DNA of 53,444 nucleotides from Flavobacterium sp. MedPE-SWcel. Lineage in GTDB: Bacteria > Bacteroidota > Bacteroidia > Flavobacteriales > Flavobacteriaceae. The DNA is taken from contig MPCW01000016.1 of assembly GCA_001874325.1 (NCBI GenBank), forward strand, positions 1 through 53,444. Direction: 5' to 3'. The notes beneath the pieces were generated by a model. The model searched no databases. It saw nothing but the letters and a program-made list of their open reading frames with translations, and had not been told where the DNA came from. This document shows positions 16,937 to 26,132 of the stretch, piece after piece. Every line of letters begins with the position of its first letter. Position 1 is the stretch's first letter. The position numbers and the translations under genes are program-made.

Positions 16937-18103
16937 TTATTCATAATAATATCTAGTTAACTGGGTTGTTTTTTTATTATAAATTGTTTTCTTTTCGTAT
17001 AATAAACCTTGCTTATTATATGAGTAGTGTGTGAAAGATTTTGAATCTCCATCTTCAAAAATATCTGTTTTAAGTCTATTGTTTTCATAAATGTGTGAGA
17101 TGCAATATTTATGCCCTTCACTTGTATTACAATACTTTGTAATTCGATTTCTGATGTCACGAATTTCAATAATGCTCGATTCACTACTAAATTTATTAGC
17201 TACATTTATTTTAGTCATGGTGCTATCATGCTTATTATACTCATATGTAGTTATAGATTTTATATATGGTTTAATAGTATACGATCCTGTAGAATCTATT
17301 TCTTTTACGATTCTTAGTTTATTGTCGTAATAAAAATATTTTTTCGTGTCTACAGTACCATTTTTAGTATATGAGATAGATTTTTCTATTAAATCTTTTT
17401 CATTATAGATGTATTCAATATTTAAATATTTGGGATCATAGTCATGACAAGATTTATTTTTGTCTACTTCTTTTTTTTCAAAATAATTATTTGTAAAAAT
17501 AATAGTTGCACAGTCTTTGGTAATGTATTGGGTGATTAGTTTATTGTTTTCGTATGCTAATTCTATTATTGTTGGGGTAGTAGTAATGTAACTACTTAAG
17601 GTGTCTTTTGTTTTTTTGTTAATTTCGTGTGAGTTGTATATATTATTAGCGGTTTCTTTTATGCAGTTCCCGTTTTTATCATATTCATATAAATCTTCTT
17701 GACTATAATAATTTGATTCAATGAAATGGCGTGATGTTTTTTTGTTTTCGGGGTTTATAGGTCGTTCTTTTCTTTTAATTAGTTTTCCTGTTTGGTTATA
17801 AATTTCTTCATAATTATAAAATTTTAAATAAGAAGGGCCGTGGGACTGTATCATATAAAGATATTTCATGCCAAATATTCTTTTATTAAGAGTATCATAC
17901 TCTTGTTTAGATATCAGAGTACTGTCTTTTACTTTTCCATTTCGTCTTAATTTATAAGAGTACTCTTTAACTTTAGTAATGTTATGTTTTTTTAACTTTT
18001 TCGAGTACCAAGATATTTCATCTTCAGAACTTATGTTATGCTGACTATAGCATAGTGTAGTTGCAAATAAACTAAAGAGTAAGAATATAGGGAGTTGCTT
18101 CAT
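16937..18103 (-). CDS. Secreted YD-repeat-like protein of unknown function
   Basis: A 388-residue protein with a signal peptide (about 1-20, [21 protein letters not shown]). The body is rich in Lys, Tyr, Asn and Thr and has recurring short beta-hairpin units of the type [12 protein letters not shown] (about 139-150), [37 protein letters not shown] and [13 protein letters not shown]. This spacing is like degenerate YD/RHS-type repeats. No catalytic motif or toxin tail is seen, and the protein ends soon after the last repeat, so it is not a full RHS toxin. Probably periplasmic or surface. Function unknown. Confidence 0.75.
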   Translation of the reverse strand: MKQLPIFLLFSLFATTLCYSQHNISSEDEISWYSKKLKKHNITKVKEYSYKLRRNGKVKDSTLISKQEYDTLNKRIFGMKYLYMIQSHGPSYLKFYNYEEIYNQTGKLIKRKERPINPENKKTSRHFIESNYYSQEDLYEYDKNGNCIKETANNIYNSHEINKKTKDTLSSYITTTPTIIELAYENNKLITQYITKDCATIIFTNNYFEKKEVDKNKSCHDYDPKYLNIEYIYNEKDLIEKSISYTKNGTVDTKKYFYYDNKLRIVKEIDSTGSYTIKPYIKSITTYEYNKHDSTMTKINVANKFSSESSIIEIRDIRNRITKYCNTSEGHKYCISHIYENNRLKTDIFEDGDSKSFTHYSYNKQGLLYEKKTIYNKKTTQLTRYYYE

Positions 18104-18169
18104 TATGGTAGGTTTGATGACTCTAAATATACTTAAATATTTTCTCTGTATGCATCACAAAAATATGGC

Positions 18170-18177
18170 TACTTTTG
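18170..18177 (+). promoter_or_regulatory. Promoter -7 box of the radical SAM gene
   Basis: TACTTTTG matches TAnnTTTG and ends 21 bases before the TTG start at 18199, which supports that start. Confidence 0.55.
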
Positions 18178-18198
18178 TAGTTCTAAATATTATTAGCT

Positions 18199-20412
18199 TT
18201 GAGCAGTAAACTTCTTTTAATAACACCTCCTTTTACACAATTAAACACCCCATACCCTGCTACGGCATACCTAAAAGGTTTTTTAAATACCAAAGGTATC
18301 GCCACAGCACAGGCTGATTTGGGTATAGATGTTATTGTAAAGTTATTCTCAAAAGATGGGCTTACTGATTTGTTTAATCGTATTGATGGTGATTTGTCAG
18401 TAAATAATAAGTCATTATCAGAGAATGCTCAGCGTATTATTGCGCTTAGAGAAGAGTACTTAAAAACAATAGATTCAGTAATGTTGTTTTTACAAGGTAA
18501 AAACCCTACGCTGTCTCATCTGATTTGTCAAGAAGATTTTTTACCAGAGGCTTCACGTTTTGCACAACTCGAAGAGTTGGATTGGGCTTTTGGTACAATG
18601 GGTACACAAGATAAAGCAAAGCACTTAGCAACATTGTATTTAGAAGATTTATCGGACTTGATAATAGAATGTGTCGATCCGCATTTTGGATTTAGTCGTT
18701 ATGCAGAAAGGTTAGGACGTTCGGCTAATTCTTTCGATGAGTTGTATGAAAATTTACAGCAACCTTATACTTATATAGATGAGTTGTTGTTAGCGTTGCT
18801 AGATGAACAAATGCGATTAGAAAATCCGCAATTAGTTTGTTTTTCAGTGCCATTTCCAGGTAATTTATATACTGCCTTTAGGAGTGCAAAATATATAAAA
18901 GAACATTTCCCTGAGGTGAAAATAGCTATGGGAGGAGGTTTCCCTAATACAGAGTTACGTTCTCTGTCTGATGTTCGTGTAATGGAGTTTTTTGATTTCA
19001 TTACACTTGATGATGGAGAAGCTCCAATTGAGTGTTTAGTTGAACATATAGAGGGGAAAAGGGATGCAAGTGAGTTAAAGCGTACTTTTATTTTAGCGAA
19101 TGGAGAAGTAACTTATATAGATAATTCTGGACGAAGTGATTATAAACAAGCGCAAGTAGGTACACCTGATTATGTGGGGTTACCGTTGGAGAGTTATATT
19201 TCGGTTATTGAAATTGTAAACCCAATGCACCGTATGTGGAGTGATGGGCGCTGGAATAAACTAACTATGGCACATGGTTGCTATTGGGGTAAATGTACCT
19301 TTTGCGATATATCGCTCGATTATATAAAAATTTACGAACCTGTAGCTGCTAAGCTATTGGTAGATCGTATGGAAGAGCTTACGGAACAAACAGGGCAAAA
19401 TGGCTTTCATTTTGTAGACGAAGCTGCACCACCTGCATTAATGCGTGAAGTAGCTTTAGAGATATTACGTCGTAATTTGGCTGTAACATGGTGGACTAAT
19501 ATTCGTTTTGAAAAAAGTTTTACAGCCGATTTATGTCGATTATTAAAAGTGTCAGGCTGTATAGCAGTTTCGGGAGGGCTAGAGGTAGCTTCAGACCGAT
19601 TACTTGATTTGATTAAGAAAGGAGTAACCGTGGCACAAGTAGCTCGTGTAACTCGAAATTTTACCGAAGCAGGAATTATGGTACATGCTTATTTGATGTA
19701 TGGTTTTCCTACACAAACAGCACAAGAAACGATAGATTCGTTAGAAATGGTGCGTCAGATGTTTGAAGTAGGAATATTACAATCGGGATTTTGGCATCAA
19801 TTTGCCATGACGGCACATAGTCCTGTAGGGTTATATCCTGAAAAATTTAATGTTGTAAAAGAGAGTGATATTGTAGGTAGCTTTGCTAATAACGATATTG
19901 TACATGTAGATAAAACAGGAACTAAACATGAAAAGTTTAGTTTCGGGTTAAAGAAATCGCTCTTTAACTATATGCATGGTATTTGTTTCGATTACCCGTT
20001 ACAAGACTGGTTTGAATTTAAAGTACCAAAAACTAAAGTGCCAGACGGATATATATATAATGCATTGGAAGAAGAAAATACATTTTCTATTAAGCCAACA
20101 GCAAAATTAGTGTGGATGGGAGGTAAGCCTACAGTTTTATATACTACCAAAACTAAAAAAGGAAGAAGCTTTGAATTAACAACCTTTACTTTTCATGATA
20201 AAAAAGAATCGTATAGTATACAAACAAGCCGAGAGCAAGGGGAGTGGTTATTGTCTTTTCTAGAAAAGGCAAACATTAAAAGTAATACAGTAACTACTTT
20301 TCTAAAAGCTAAACAAAGTTATGAAGCTATTGACGGTTTAGATGATTTTGAGTTATTTTGGTATAGTAAACCAATTAACACATTGTGTGAATTTGGTTTA
20401 CTAATACTCTAA
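18199..20412 (+). CDS. Radical SAM protein with B12-binding-like N-terminus
   Basis: A 737-residue protein. The N-terminal half (LLLITPPFTQLNTPYPATAYLKGFL, later VKIAMGGGFPNTEL) resembles cobalamin-binding (B12-type) domains of class B radical SAM enzymes, though a clear DxHxxG cobalamin ligand is not visible. The iron-sulfur motif is HGCYWGKCTFCD: Cys361, Cys366, Cys369, a CX4CX2C spacing instead of the usual CX3CX2C. Downstream are FVDEAAPPALM and SGGLEVASDRLLDLIKKGVT, typical of the radical SAM barrel. The last 150 residues are unrecognised. Translation starts at TTG just after a matching promoter box. It stands alone and its last 4 bases overlap the convergent neighbour. Reaction and substrate unknown. 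Confidence 0.85.
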   Translation: MSSKLLLITPPFTQLNTPYPATAYLKGFLNTKGIATAQADLGIDVIVKLFSKDGLTDLFNRIDGDLSVNNKSLSENAQRIIALREEYLKTIDSVMLFLQGKNPTLSHLICQEDFLPEASRFAQLEELDWAFGTMGTQDKAKHLATLYLEDLSDLIIECVDPHFGFSRYAERLGRSANSFDELYENLQQPYTYIDELLLALLDEQMRLENPQLVCFSVPFPGNLYTAFRSAKYIKEHFPEVKIAMGGGFPNTELRSLSDVRVMEFFDFITLDDGEAPIECLVEHIEGKRDASELKRTFILANGEVTYIDNSGRSDYKQAQVGTPDYVGLPLESYISVIEIVNPMHRMWSDGRWNKLTMAHGCYWGKCTFCDISLDYIKIYEPVAAKLLVDRMEELTEQTGQNGFHFVDEAAPPALMREVALEILRRNLAVTWWTNIRFEKSFTADLCRLLKVSGCIAVSGGLEVASDRLLDLIKKGVTVAQVARVTRNFTEAGIMVHAYLMYGFPTQTAQETIDSLEMVRQMFEVGILQSGFWHQFAMTAHSPVGLYPEKFNVVKESDIVGSFANNDIVHVDKTGTKHEKFSFGLKKSLFNYMHGICFDYPLQDWFEFKVPKTKVPDGYIYNALEEENTFSIKPTAKLVWMGGKPTVLYTTKTKKGRSFELTTFTFHDKKESYSIQTSREQGEWLLSFLEKANIKSNTVTTFLKAKQSYEAIDGLDDFELFWYSKPINTLCEFGLLIL

Positions 20413-20837
20413 TATTTTCGTTTATTAATCATTTTTTGGTATTTCTTAACCTGCTCATCTGATAATAGTTTAAGGATTTCAGAATCAATTTTTTCACTGA
20501 TGTCCTTCATTTTTTGTTTCTTAGCTTTTGTGGGTATATCCTCTTCAGCTATGCTGTATATTTTGTCTTTATTATCGTTATATACAACTGTTATAGCAGC
20601 TTCTTGAAAATCATCAAGATTTAATTTTTTTTTAAGTTGTTTTATTGTGGCCTCTACAAGATCTATTTTTTTCTTTGAAGCGTCTTTATTTTTTGTTCGC
20701 GGTGCACTTCTTTGTCTTGCTATTCTACGATCTACACCAGCGCCAGTATCAATATAGGGGTCATAATATTGAGCAAAAGCAGTTGTAGCTCCTGAAAAGA
20801 AAATAAAAAGTAATAGTATGTATTTAAGATGCTTCAT
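20409..20837 (-). CDS. Small secreted helical protein of unknown function
   Basis: A 142-residue protein starting at MKHLKYILLLFIFFSGATTAFAQ, a clear signal peptide (about 1-23). The open frame extends to a TTG at 20864, but a promoter box at 20866-20873 puts the transcription start inside that extension, favouring the ATG at 20837. The mature part is basic and helical (KKKIDLVEATIKQLKKKLNLDDFQ, then ILKLLSDEQVKKYQKMINKRKY), reminiscent of Spy/LTXXQ-type periplasmic proteins, but I do not see the motif itself. Its stop overlaps the convergent radical SAM gene by 4 bases. Confidence 0.7.
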   Translation of the reverse strand: MKHLKYILLLFIFFSGATTAFAQYYDPYIDTGAGVDRRIARQRSAPRTKNKDASKKKIDLVEATIKQLKKKLNLDDFQEAAITVVYNDNKDKIYSIAEEDIPTKAKKQKMKDISEKIDSEILKLLSDEQVKKYQKMINKRKY

Positions 20838-20865
20838 AACAGTATTTAGTCGATTAAACGGCAAA

Positions 20866-20873
20866 CAAATTTA
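20866..20873 (-). promoter_or_regulatory. Promoter -7 box of the small secreted protein gene
   Basis: TAAATTTG on the minus strand, 28 bases before the ATG at 20837. Confidence 0.5.
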
Positions 20874-20877
20874 CAAT

Positions 20878-20909
20878 AAAAAAGCCAAAGATATTCTTTG
20901 GCTTTTTTT
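20878..20909 (-). terminator. Terminator of rimO
   Basis: Perfect stem AAAAAAGCCAAAG / CTTTGGCTTTTTT with loop ATATT, starting 10 bases past the rimO stop. It could also work on the plus strand. Confidence 0.88.
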
Positions 20910-20919
20910 GAGGGTTTAT

Positions 20920-22239
20920 TTATTCGGTATCAGGAGTACCATAAAGGTCAAATTCAGTAGCTTCGGTAATTTTGATATTTACAAACTCCCCTGTCTTTAG
21001 GTAGGTTGTAGTAGCATCAATTAATACTTCGTTGTCTACATCAGGACTATCAGATTCTGTACGACCTACAAAGTGATTACCCTCTTTTCGGTCAATCATA
21101 CAACGATAGGTTTGTCCTATTTTCTCTTGATTGAGTTCCCAAGATATTTGCGATTGTATTTCCATTATCTCGTTAGCGCGTTGTTGCTTAACTTCGGCAG
21201 GGACATCATCTTCAAGCTGATAAGCGTGTGTGTTTTCTTCATGTGAATAGGCAAAACATCCTAAACGCTCAAAACGCATTTCTTCTACCCAATTTTTTAG
21301 TGTTTGGAAATCCTCTTCGGTTTCTCCTGGGTATCCTACTATAAGTGTGGTACGAATAGTCATGTTTGGTACTGCTTCACGAAATTGTCTTAGTAATTTC
21401 GTTGTTTTCTCCTGTGTAGTACCTCTACGCATCGATTTCAATACGCTATCAGCAATATGCTGTAACGGAATATCGATATAGTTACATATTTTAGGCTCAC
21501 GATTCATTAAATCTAGCACATCCATAGGGAAACCAGTAGGGAATGCATAGTGTAGACGTATCCACTCTATACCTTCTACCTTAGCTAGGTTTTCTAATAA
21601 CTCGGCAAGATTACGTTTTTTATATATATCAAGGCCATAATAAGTAAGGTCTTGTGCTATAAGTATAAGTTCTTTAACCCCATCACGAGCAAGACCTTCA
21701 GCTTCTTTTACAAGCTTTTCTATAGGTTGCGATACGTGTTTACCACGCATTAATGGTATTGCACAAAAGCTACAAGGGCGGTCGCAACCTTCAGCGATTT
21801 TTAAATAAGCATAATTTTTAGGGGTAGTAGTAATACGTTCTCCTAATAATTCATGCTTATAATCAGCACCTAATGCTTTTAGTAGGTGAGGTAGCTCAGT
21901 AGTACCAAAGTACTGGTCGATATTAGGAATTTCTTTTTCTAAATCTGGTTTGTAACGTTCAGATAAGCAACCTGTAACAAATACTTTGTCTACAATTCCT
22001 TGATCTTTCTTTTCGGCATAATTTAAAATCATGTTTACCGACTCTTCTTTTGCATTGTCGATAAAACCGCAGGTATTTATAACTACGATATTCCCTTCTT
22101 CTTCAGCAGGAGCTTCATGGGTAACTTCTTTGCCACTGGCTTTCAGTTGTCCCATCAGTACTTCACTGTCATAAACGTTCTTAGAACATCCTAGGGTTAT
22201 TACATTGATTTTATTCTTCTTTAACGATTTGGTTCTCAT
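20920..22239 (-). CDS. rimO: Ribosomal protein S12 methylthiotransferase RimO
   Basis: Radical SAM enzyme that methylthiolates the conserved aspartate of ribosomal protein S12. The 439-residue protein has the UPF0004 domain with three cysteines for the auxiliary cluster (Cys18 in TLGCSKN, Cys57 in NTCGF, Cys91 in TGCLSE), the radical SAM motif EGCDRPCSFCAIP (Cys152, Cys156, Cys159) and a C-terminal TRAM domain (about 370-435). The CDRPCSFC sequence and the start KINVITLGCSKN fit RimO better than MiaB. A TAATTTTG -7 box lies 20 bases before the ATG. Confidence 0.95.
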   Translation of the reverse strand: MRTKSLKKNKINVITLGCSKNVYDSEVLMGQLKASGKEVTHEAPAEEEGNIVVINTCGFIDNAKEESVNMILNYAEKKDQGIVDKVFVTGCLSERYKPDLEKEIPNIDQYFGTTELPHLLKALGADYKHELLGERITTTPKNYAYLKIAEGCDRPCSFCAIPLMRGKHVSQPIEKLVKEAEGLARDGVKELILIAQDLTYYGLDIYKKRNLAELLENLAKVEGIEWIRLHYAFPTGFPMDVLDLMNREPKICNYIDIPLQHIADSVLKSMRRGTTQEKTTKLLRQFREAVPNMTIRTTLIVGYPGETEEDFQTLKNWVEEMRFERLGCFAYSHEENTHAYQLEDDVPAEVKQQRANEIMEIQSQISWELNQEKIGQTYRCMIDRKEGNHFVGRTESDSPDVDNEVLIDATTTYLKTGEFVNIKITEATEFDLYGTPDTE

Positions 22240-22258
22240 GTAGTTAAAAATTGGAGTG

Positions 22259-22266
22259 CAAAATTA
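22259..22266 (-). promoter_or_regulatory. Promoter -7 box of rimO
   Basis: TAATTTTG on the minus strand followed by GCAC, 19 bases before the rimO ATG. Confidence 0.5.
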
Positions 22267-22324
22267 CGCTTTTTATTGATAATGAGTAATGTATGAGCGT
22301 GGTTTTTTGTAGAATTATAATGAG

Positions 22325-23293
22325 TTATTTTTTGTAAAAATTATATCCACATGAAGTTTTTAATAATTTCATTGAAGCTATTCTATCATAATCACTTTTA
22401 AAGCTTATTGGATAAAAGGTTTCTAATCTTAAATAATCTTCTTTGACACCTCCTTTTAGGTATCGTGTTTGTTTTTTAAACCAAAGAGCATAATTAGTAT
22501 TATTTAGTTTAAAGTAAATATAGTCATCATTAAGACTAGTAATATTACTTTTATAGCATTGTAATACTTTATATAGTTGAGAGGGTAAGTTTTGATAATC
22601 AATTGATGAATCAAAATGATAACTTTTATTTTGATGTTGTTTTATTGCTTTGGAATAATGTCTATACAGTATATGAACATAAGTATAAGCATTGATTATT
22701 ATTGTTTTTTTATCAATAATAATTTTTTGTTCACTAAATTTTTGTTCTTGATAATATTCGTTGATTATTTGATGAATATATTTACCATGCAGTATAATGG
22801 ATTTTTCTAAATAATTGTGGTAACGATGACCAGTAAAAGTTCTTTTACAGAATTTACGAAGCTCTTTTAGTTGTTTTCCTGTTTCATTAGAGATGTAACC
22901 AATCAGATTATTTTCATTTTGTTTGCCTTTAATGGTTTGTAGCCAACTTTTATATTCTAAATTCAAATAGGATATATCTTCATCTTTTTTTTGTGGTGTG
23001 ATTTTTCCAAAAGCATCTGAGGTTTCTTTATAACCGTTTAGATCTAGAAAGTATAATAAATAGGTGCTTCGAAATCGATAGTTATTACAATAAGCTAAGT
23101 CTTTAAGTTTATATGCATATTCCATGCTTCCATTTCTTCTTAAAATTTTGATTACGCTACATAAAAAAGATTCTTCAGCTAATGTGAGTGTATTGTTTTT
23201 TTCAGCTTCAATCATTAAATTATGAAAACACTGTTGATAAAGTCTTTTGTTATTATTGGTTTTAATACTATTAATTTGCTCTCGTGTATACAT
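22325..23293 (-). CDS. Hypothetical protein, unrecognised
   Basis: A 322-residue protein I do not recognise. It has no signal peptide or membrane segment and reads as a soluble, basic protein rich in Lys, Asn, Tyr and Ile. The N-terminal half is helical (REQINSIKTNNNKRLYQQCFHNLMIEAEKN is typical) with several Cys; the C-terminal third is more beta-like (DDYIYFKLNNTNYALWFKK). Its base composition is more AT-rich than its neighbours and the gene is isolated, both compatible with recent acquisition. No motif for nuclease, kinase or helix-turn-helix was found. Confidence 0.65.
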   Translation of the reverse strand: MYTREQINSIKTNNNKRLYQQCFHNLMIEAEKNNTLTLAEESFLCSVIKILRRNGSMEYAYKLKDLAYCNNYRFRSTYLLYFLDLNGYKETSDAFGKITPQKKDEDISYLNLEYKSWLQTIKGKQNENNLIGYISNETGKQLKELRKFCKRTFTGHRYHNYLEKSIILHGKYIHQIINEYYQEQKFSEQKIIIDKKTIIINAYTYVHILYRHYSKAIKQHQNKSYHFDSSIDYQNLPSQLYKVLQCYKSNITSLNDDYIYFKLNNTNYALWFKKQTRYLKGGVKEDYLRLETFYPISFKSDYDRIASMKLLKTSCGYNFYKK

Positions 23294-23347
23294 AAATACA
23301 GGTTTAAAACTAATTTAGTTGGCTAGTTTTGAATATTTTTTTAGGAT

Positions 23348-23386
23348 AAAAAAGCCATTTCTAAATGATATAAAAATGGCTTTTTA
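23348..23386 (-). terminator. Terminator of the FadL-like porin gene
   Basis: AAAAAGCCATTT / AAATGGCTTTTT around a 13-base loop, about 20 bases past the porin stop codon. It also lies just upstream of the orphan gene at 22325. Confidence 0.8.
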
Positions 23387-23406
23387 ACAGTAAGAAGAAA
23401 AAATGA

Positions 23407-24891
23407 TTATAAATCTAAAGTATAAGAAAGTGTTATATCGTTATTAGTGCTTTTTACTCGTGCAGGGTCAATAAGTCCTGCATTAAAGAATTGTACATCC
23501 ATTTCGCGTTGTGACCAAGAGTAAGCAAGGTCAAACCTAGAATTGTTAAATGTAAAACCAATTCCTCCTGAGTACCCTGTAAGGTCGCCCATGGTGTAAC
23601 CATTTTTGTAAGGGCTTTCTTCATAACGATAACCACCTCTTAGGCTTACGTTTTTAATACGGTATTCTGCGCCTATACGCAGTTCGCCAGCAGCTGTTAA
23701 TGTATTGCTAAGTTCAGTGTTAATAGCATCATAACCGTTAGATACATATTCGGTATTACTATGATCTTTATAAGAATAATCCATACTTAGTAATCCGTTT
23801 TTACCAAATACATAAGCAAGGCTACCTGTCCATTTAGAAGGTGTTTTAACAGTATAGTCGTCTAATATATAAGTAGCAAAAGGGTCTACTATAACGGTAC
23901 CATTGGTTGTGCCATATGATACTACATTTTGTCGTATTTCATCTTGTAACCTTAACCAAGTAGGCGATTCATAAGCTACACCAGCTCGTAACTGTTCAGT
24001 TATTTTTACAATACTACCTAAACCAAATGATACTCCGCCACCATATGTGTAGCGTTCGTTATTAAAGCGTATCGCATTAAGTCCTGATGGAGTATTAGCA
24101 TCTTCATAAAAATTAGTGGTTTTTATATGGTCGGTAAAATGCACATTTATTGTTGCTCCTAAATATACTATCTTTTTAAGTTGAGCAGCAAAGTTTAATG
24201 CTACTTTACCTTTATATCCACTACTGTTAATTCTGTTTTCGTGGTAAAAGTTATTTGCAGCATTATCGTAATTAGAAACATAATTAGTATTATTTGCTAC
24301 ATCTGCTACGGGATTAAATACATAAGCATTATATCCTAAGTAGGCTTGTTGTTCCCTAAAGCTAAGTTGATCGTAAAAACTATTATCGAGAGTACTTAGT
24401 GTTGTACCATTAGCATAACTAATAAAATAGCTATCTACAGAGTTAGTAGGGTTTGTACCTTGAGAGTAAATACTATTATCGAAATTATTAGTATTCTCGT
24501 AGTTAAAGCCAAGGGTGAATTTATTTACAGTTGCTTCTGGATTATTATTGTTAAATACAAAAACAGCTCCTATTTGGTTTAAATCAAAAGAGTTATCATT
24601 CTTTTTTGTTCTTGTTCCAAAGTAATTAGAGTTGTTGTTTGTATTATAGCTAGATAATGATGCTGTACCCGAGTTGTAATTAAAAACAGCACTACCAGCA
24701 GGATTAACCATAATAGCCGATGGGTCGCCACCTAAAGCACCAAATGCACCACTCATAGCACGAAATCGTGCAGAACCAGTTAAGTTATCAACCGAAAAAC
24801 GGACGGCGTCACTGGCTGAGTTTAAATCTTGTTGTGCATAAGAAATTGTTGCTAACAGGCTTAAGCTAGCAAGCATTATATATTTTTTCAT
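23407..24891 (-). CDS. OmpP1/FadL-type outer-membrane protein
   Basis: A 494-residue beta-barrel protein starting at MKKYIMLASLSLLATISYAQ (signal peptide about 1-19). An upstream ATG at 24936 falls inside a palindrome and would bury the signal peptide, so the ATG at 24891 is preferred. The mature N-terminus (DAVRFSVDNLTGSARFRAMSGAFGALGGDPSAIMVNPAGSAVF) is the OmpP1/FadL/TodX hallmark: a plug-forming segment with GALGGDPSA and NPAG. Alternating aromatic strands run to the C-terminal TLSYTLDL. The family moves hydrophobic compounds such as long-chain fatty acids across the outer membrane; the ligand here is unknown. It follows the low-complexity lipoprotein gene, separated by a strong palindrome. 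Confidence 0.88.
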   Translation of the reverse strand: MKKYIMLASLSLLATISYAQQDLNSASDAVRFSVDNLTGSARFRAMSGAFGALGGDPSAIMVNPAGSAVFNYNSGTASLSSYNTNNNSNYFGTRTKKNDNSFDLNQIGAVFVFNNNNPEATVNKFTLGFNYENTNNFDNSIYSQGTNPTNSVDSYFISYANGTTLSTLDNSFYDQLSFREQQAYLGYNAYVFNPVADVANNTNYVSNYDNAANNFYHENRINSSGYKGKVALNFAAQLKKIVYLGATINVHFTDHIKTTNFYEDANTPSGLNAIRFNNERYTYGGGVSFGLGSIVKITEQLRAGVAYESPTWLRLQDEIRQNVVSYGTTNGTVIVDPFATYILDDYTVKTPSKWTGSLAYVFGKNGLLSMDYSYKDHSNTEYVSNGYDAINTELSNTLTAAGELRIGAEYRIKNVSLRGGYRYEESPYKNGYTMGDLTGYSGGIGFTFNNSRFDLAYSWSQREMDVQFFNAGLIDPARVKSTNNDITLSYTLDL

Positions 24892-24911
24892 AACCTTATT
24901 TTTAATTGAAA

Positions 24912-24941
24912 ACCCCATGTTATTTATAAATAACATGGGGT
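24912..24941 (-). terminator. Perfect 30-bp palindrome between lipoprotein and porin genes
   Basis: ACCCCATGTTATTTA followed directly by its exact reverse complement, then TTTTC on the minus strand. It lies between the stop of the lipoprotein gene and the start of the porin gene, and probably reduces read-through between them. Confidence 0.7.
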
Positions 24942-24957
24942 AGATATGTCTGTTTTA

Positions 24958-26031
24958 TTATCCTCTTCTTCTACTGCTACCACCTCTAGAACCGCTACTG
25001 CGAGAACTACCAGATGATCTTCTGCTGCCGCCAAAACTACTAGACCTTCTTGTAGATGATGACCTCCTTGCACTGCTACTTCTTGAAGAGTTTCTTGTAC
25101 TTCTACTAGTGCTAGTGTTCCTGTTTCTAGAAGAGTTGTTGTAAATACTTCTACTTCTAGAAGTGGAACTTCTAGCATTGTTATATCTACTGTTAGTAGT
25201 ACCTCTACTTCTCACAGTGGTACTATTAGCTCTTCTTGAACTAGTGTTTGTAAAACGCCTGCTATTGTTGTATCTAGAGTTTGTAGCTCTAGATCTACTA
25301 GCTGTAGCCCTTCTGCTGTTTCCGTAGTAGTCACTTCTACCACCAGCATAGTATGAGTTAGACCTGTTACCTCTATAACGATTGTTTCCGTAATAGTAAT
25401 TATGTCCGTGGTAATAATGATTGCCCCAGCCATAATATCCTCCATAATAAGGAGTGTACCAGTTGTTCCAACCAAGACCCCAACCCCAGTTTCCGTAGCC
25501 CCAGCCAATACCTACATTCCAGCCAATACCTACATTCCAGCCAGAACCATACCATCCATTATTCCATCCCCAACCCCCATATGGGTAATACCAGTTGTTC
25601 CATCCGTTATAACCACCATAAACATTAACGGTTACATTATCGGTTGCTTCTCCCCATCCAGGGTAAGAATTAGAACTATAAGTGGTGTAGCTAGTATTTT
25701 GTTGCGGAGCTGTATTTTCATCGTCATAAGAAGAGTACTCTTCTACATCAGTAAATGCTGTAGCTGGATATTGATTTTGAAGTGAACTAAAATATGCTTT
25801 GTAGTTCATATTTTGTCCAGAAACATTACCATCTTTATACTCAGTTACATCACCATCATTATATGTATATACGGGCTCATTGTTTTCATCATGAGGAACA
25901 GAACCATATATACCATCGTTATTATAAGAAGATGTATTTTGGTATGAACTGCATGAAGTTACGGCGAGGCCTAAGATACCCAATAGCGAATAAAGGGAGA
26001 TTTGCCTCAGGTTGTAGTAATTAGTTTTCAT
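24958..26031 (-). CDS. Low-complexity lipoprotein (Gly/Trp/Tyr-rich core, Ser/Arg/Asn-rich tail)
   Basis: A 357-residue protein with a lipoprotein signal (LGLAVTSCSS, lipidated Cys27). The order is: an acidic Asn/Tyr/Ser segment (about 30-125), a Gly/Trp/Tyr/Asn-rich core (about 135-225) with an exact WNVGIG duplication, and a Ser/Arg/Asn-rich tail (about 230-357) packed with RSSS, SRS and RRSS runs ending GSSRRRG. The tail has a very high positive charge. Related proteins are common in Flavobacteriaceae and are sometimes annotated as vitellogenin-like, a name that reflects Ser-rich composition only. Probably envelope-associated, possibly binding nucleic acid, LPS or polysaccharide, which is inference. 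It may be co-transcribed with the porin downstream. Confidence 0.8.
   Translation of the reverse strand: MKTNYYNLRQISLYSLLGILGLAVTSCSSYQNTSSYNNDGIYGSVPHDENNEPVYTYNDGDVTEYKDGNVSGQNMNYKAYFSSLQNQYPATAFTDVEEYSSYDDENTAPQQNTSYTTYSSNSYPGWGEATDNVTVNVYGGYNGWNNWYYPYGGWGWNNGWYGSGWNVGIGWNVGIGWGYGNWGWGLGWNNWYTPYYGGYYGWGNHYYHGHNYYYGNNRYRGNRSNSYYAGGRSDYYGNSRRATASRSRATNSRYNNSRRFTNTSSRRANSTTVRSRGTTNSRYNNARSSTSRSRSIYNNSSRNRNTSTSRSTRNSSRSSSARRSSSTRRSSSFGGSRRSSGSSRSSGSRGGSSRRRG
25505..25540 (-). repeat. Two exact tandem copies of an 18-bp unit inside the lipoprotein gene
   Basis: CCAATACCTACATTCCAG occurs twice in tandem (plus-strand view) and encodes the repeated hexapeptide WNVGIG. It is in frame, so copy-number change would lengthen or shorten the Gly/Trp core without a frameshift. 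Confidence 0.9.
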
Positions 26032-26132
26032 ATCTCTTCATTTTTTTTATTGTTGGGCTTGGCAAAATGGTTATTTTTGCGAAACGATTTCTATAAATAA
26101 ATATAAACAATATTTGTGCCAATATAAATAAA

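Noticed and set aside
24924..25508. Long alternative frames (Val/Leu/Gly-rich) antisense or shifted inside the lipoprotein gene
   Set aside because: They arise from the low-complexity repeats of the lipoprotein gene; compositions are non-protein-like.
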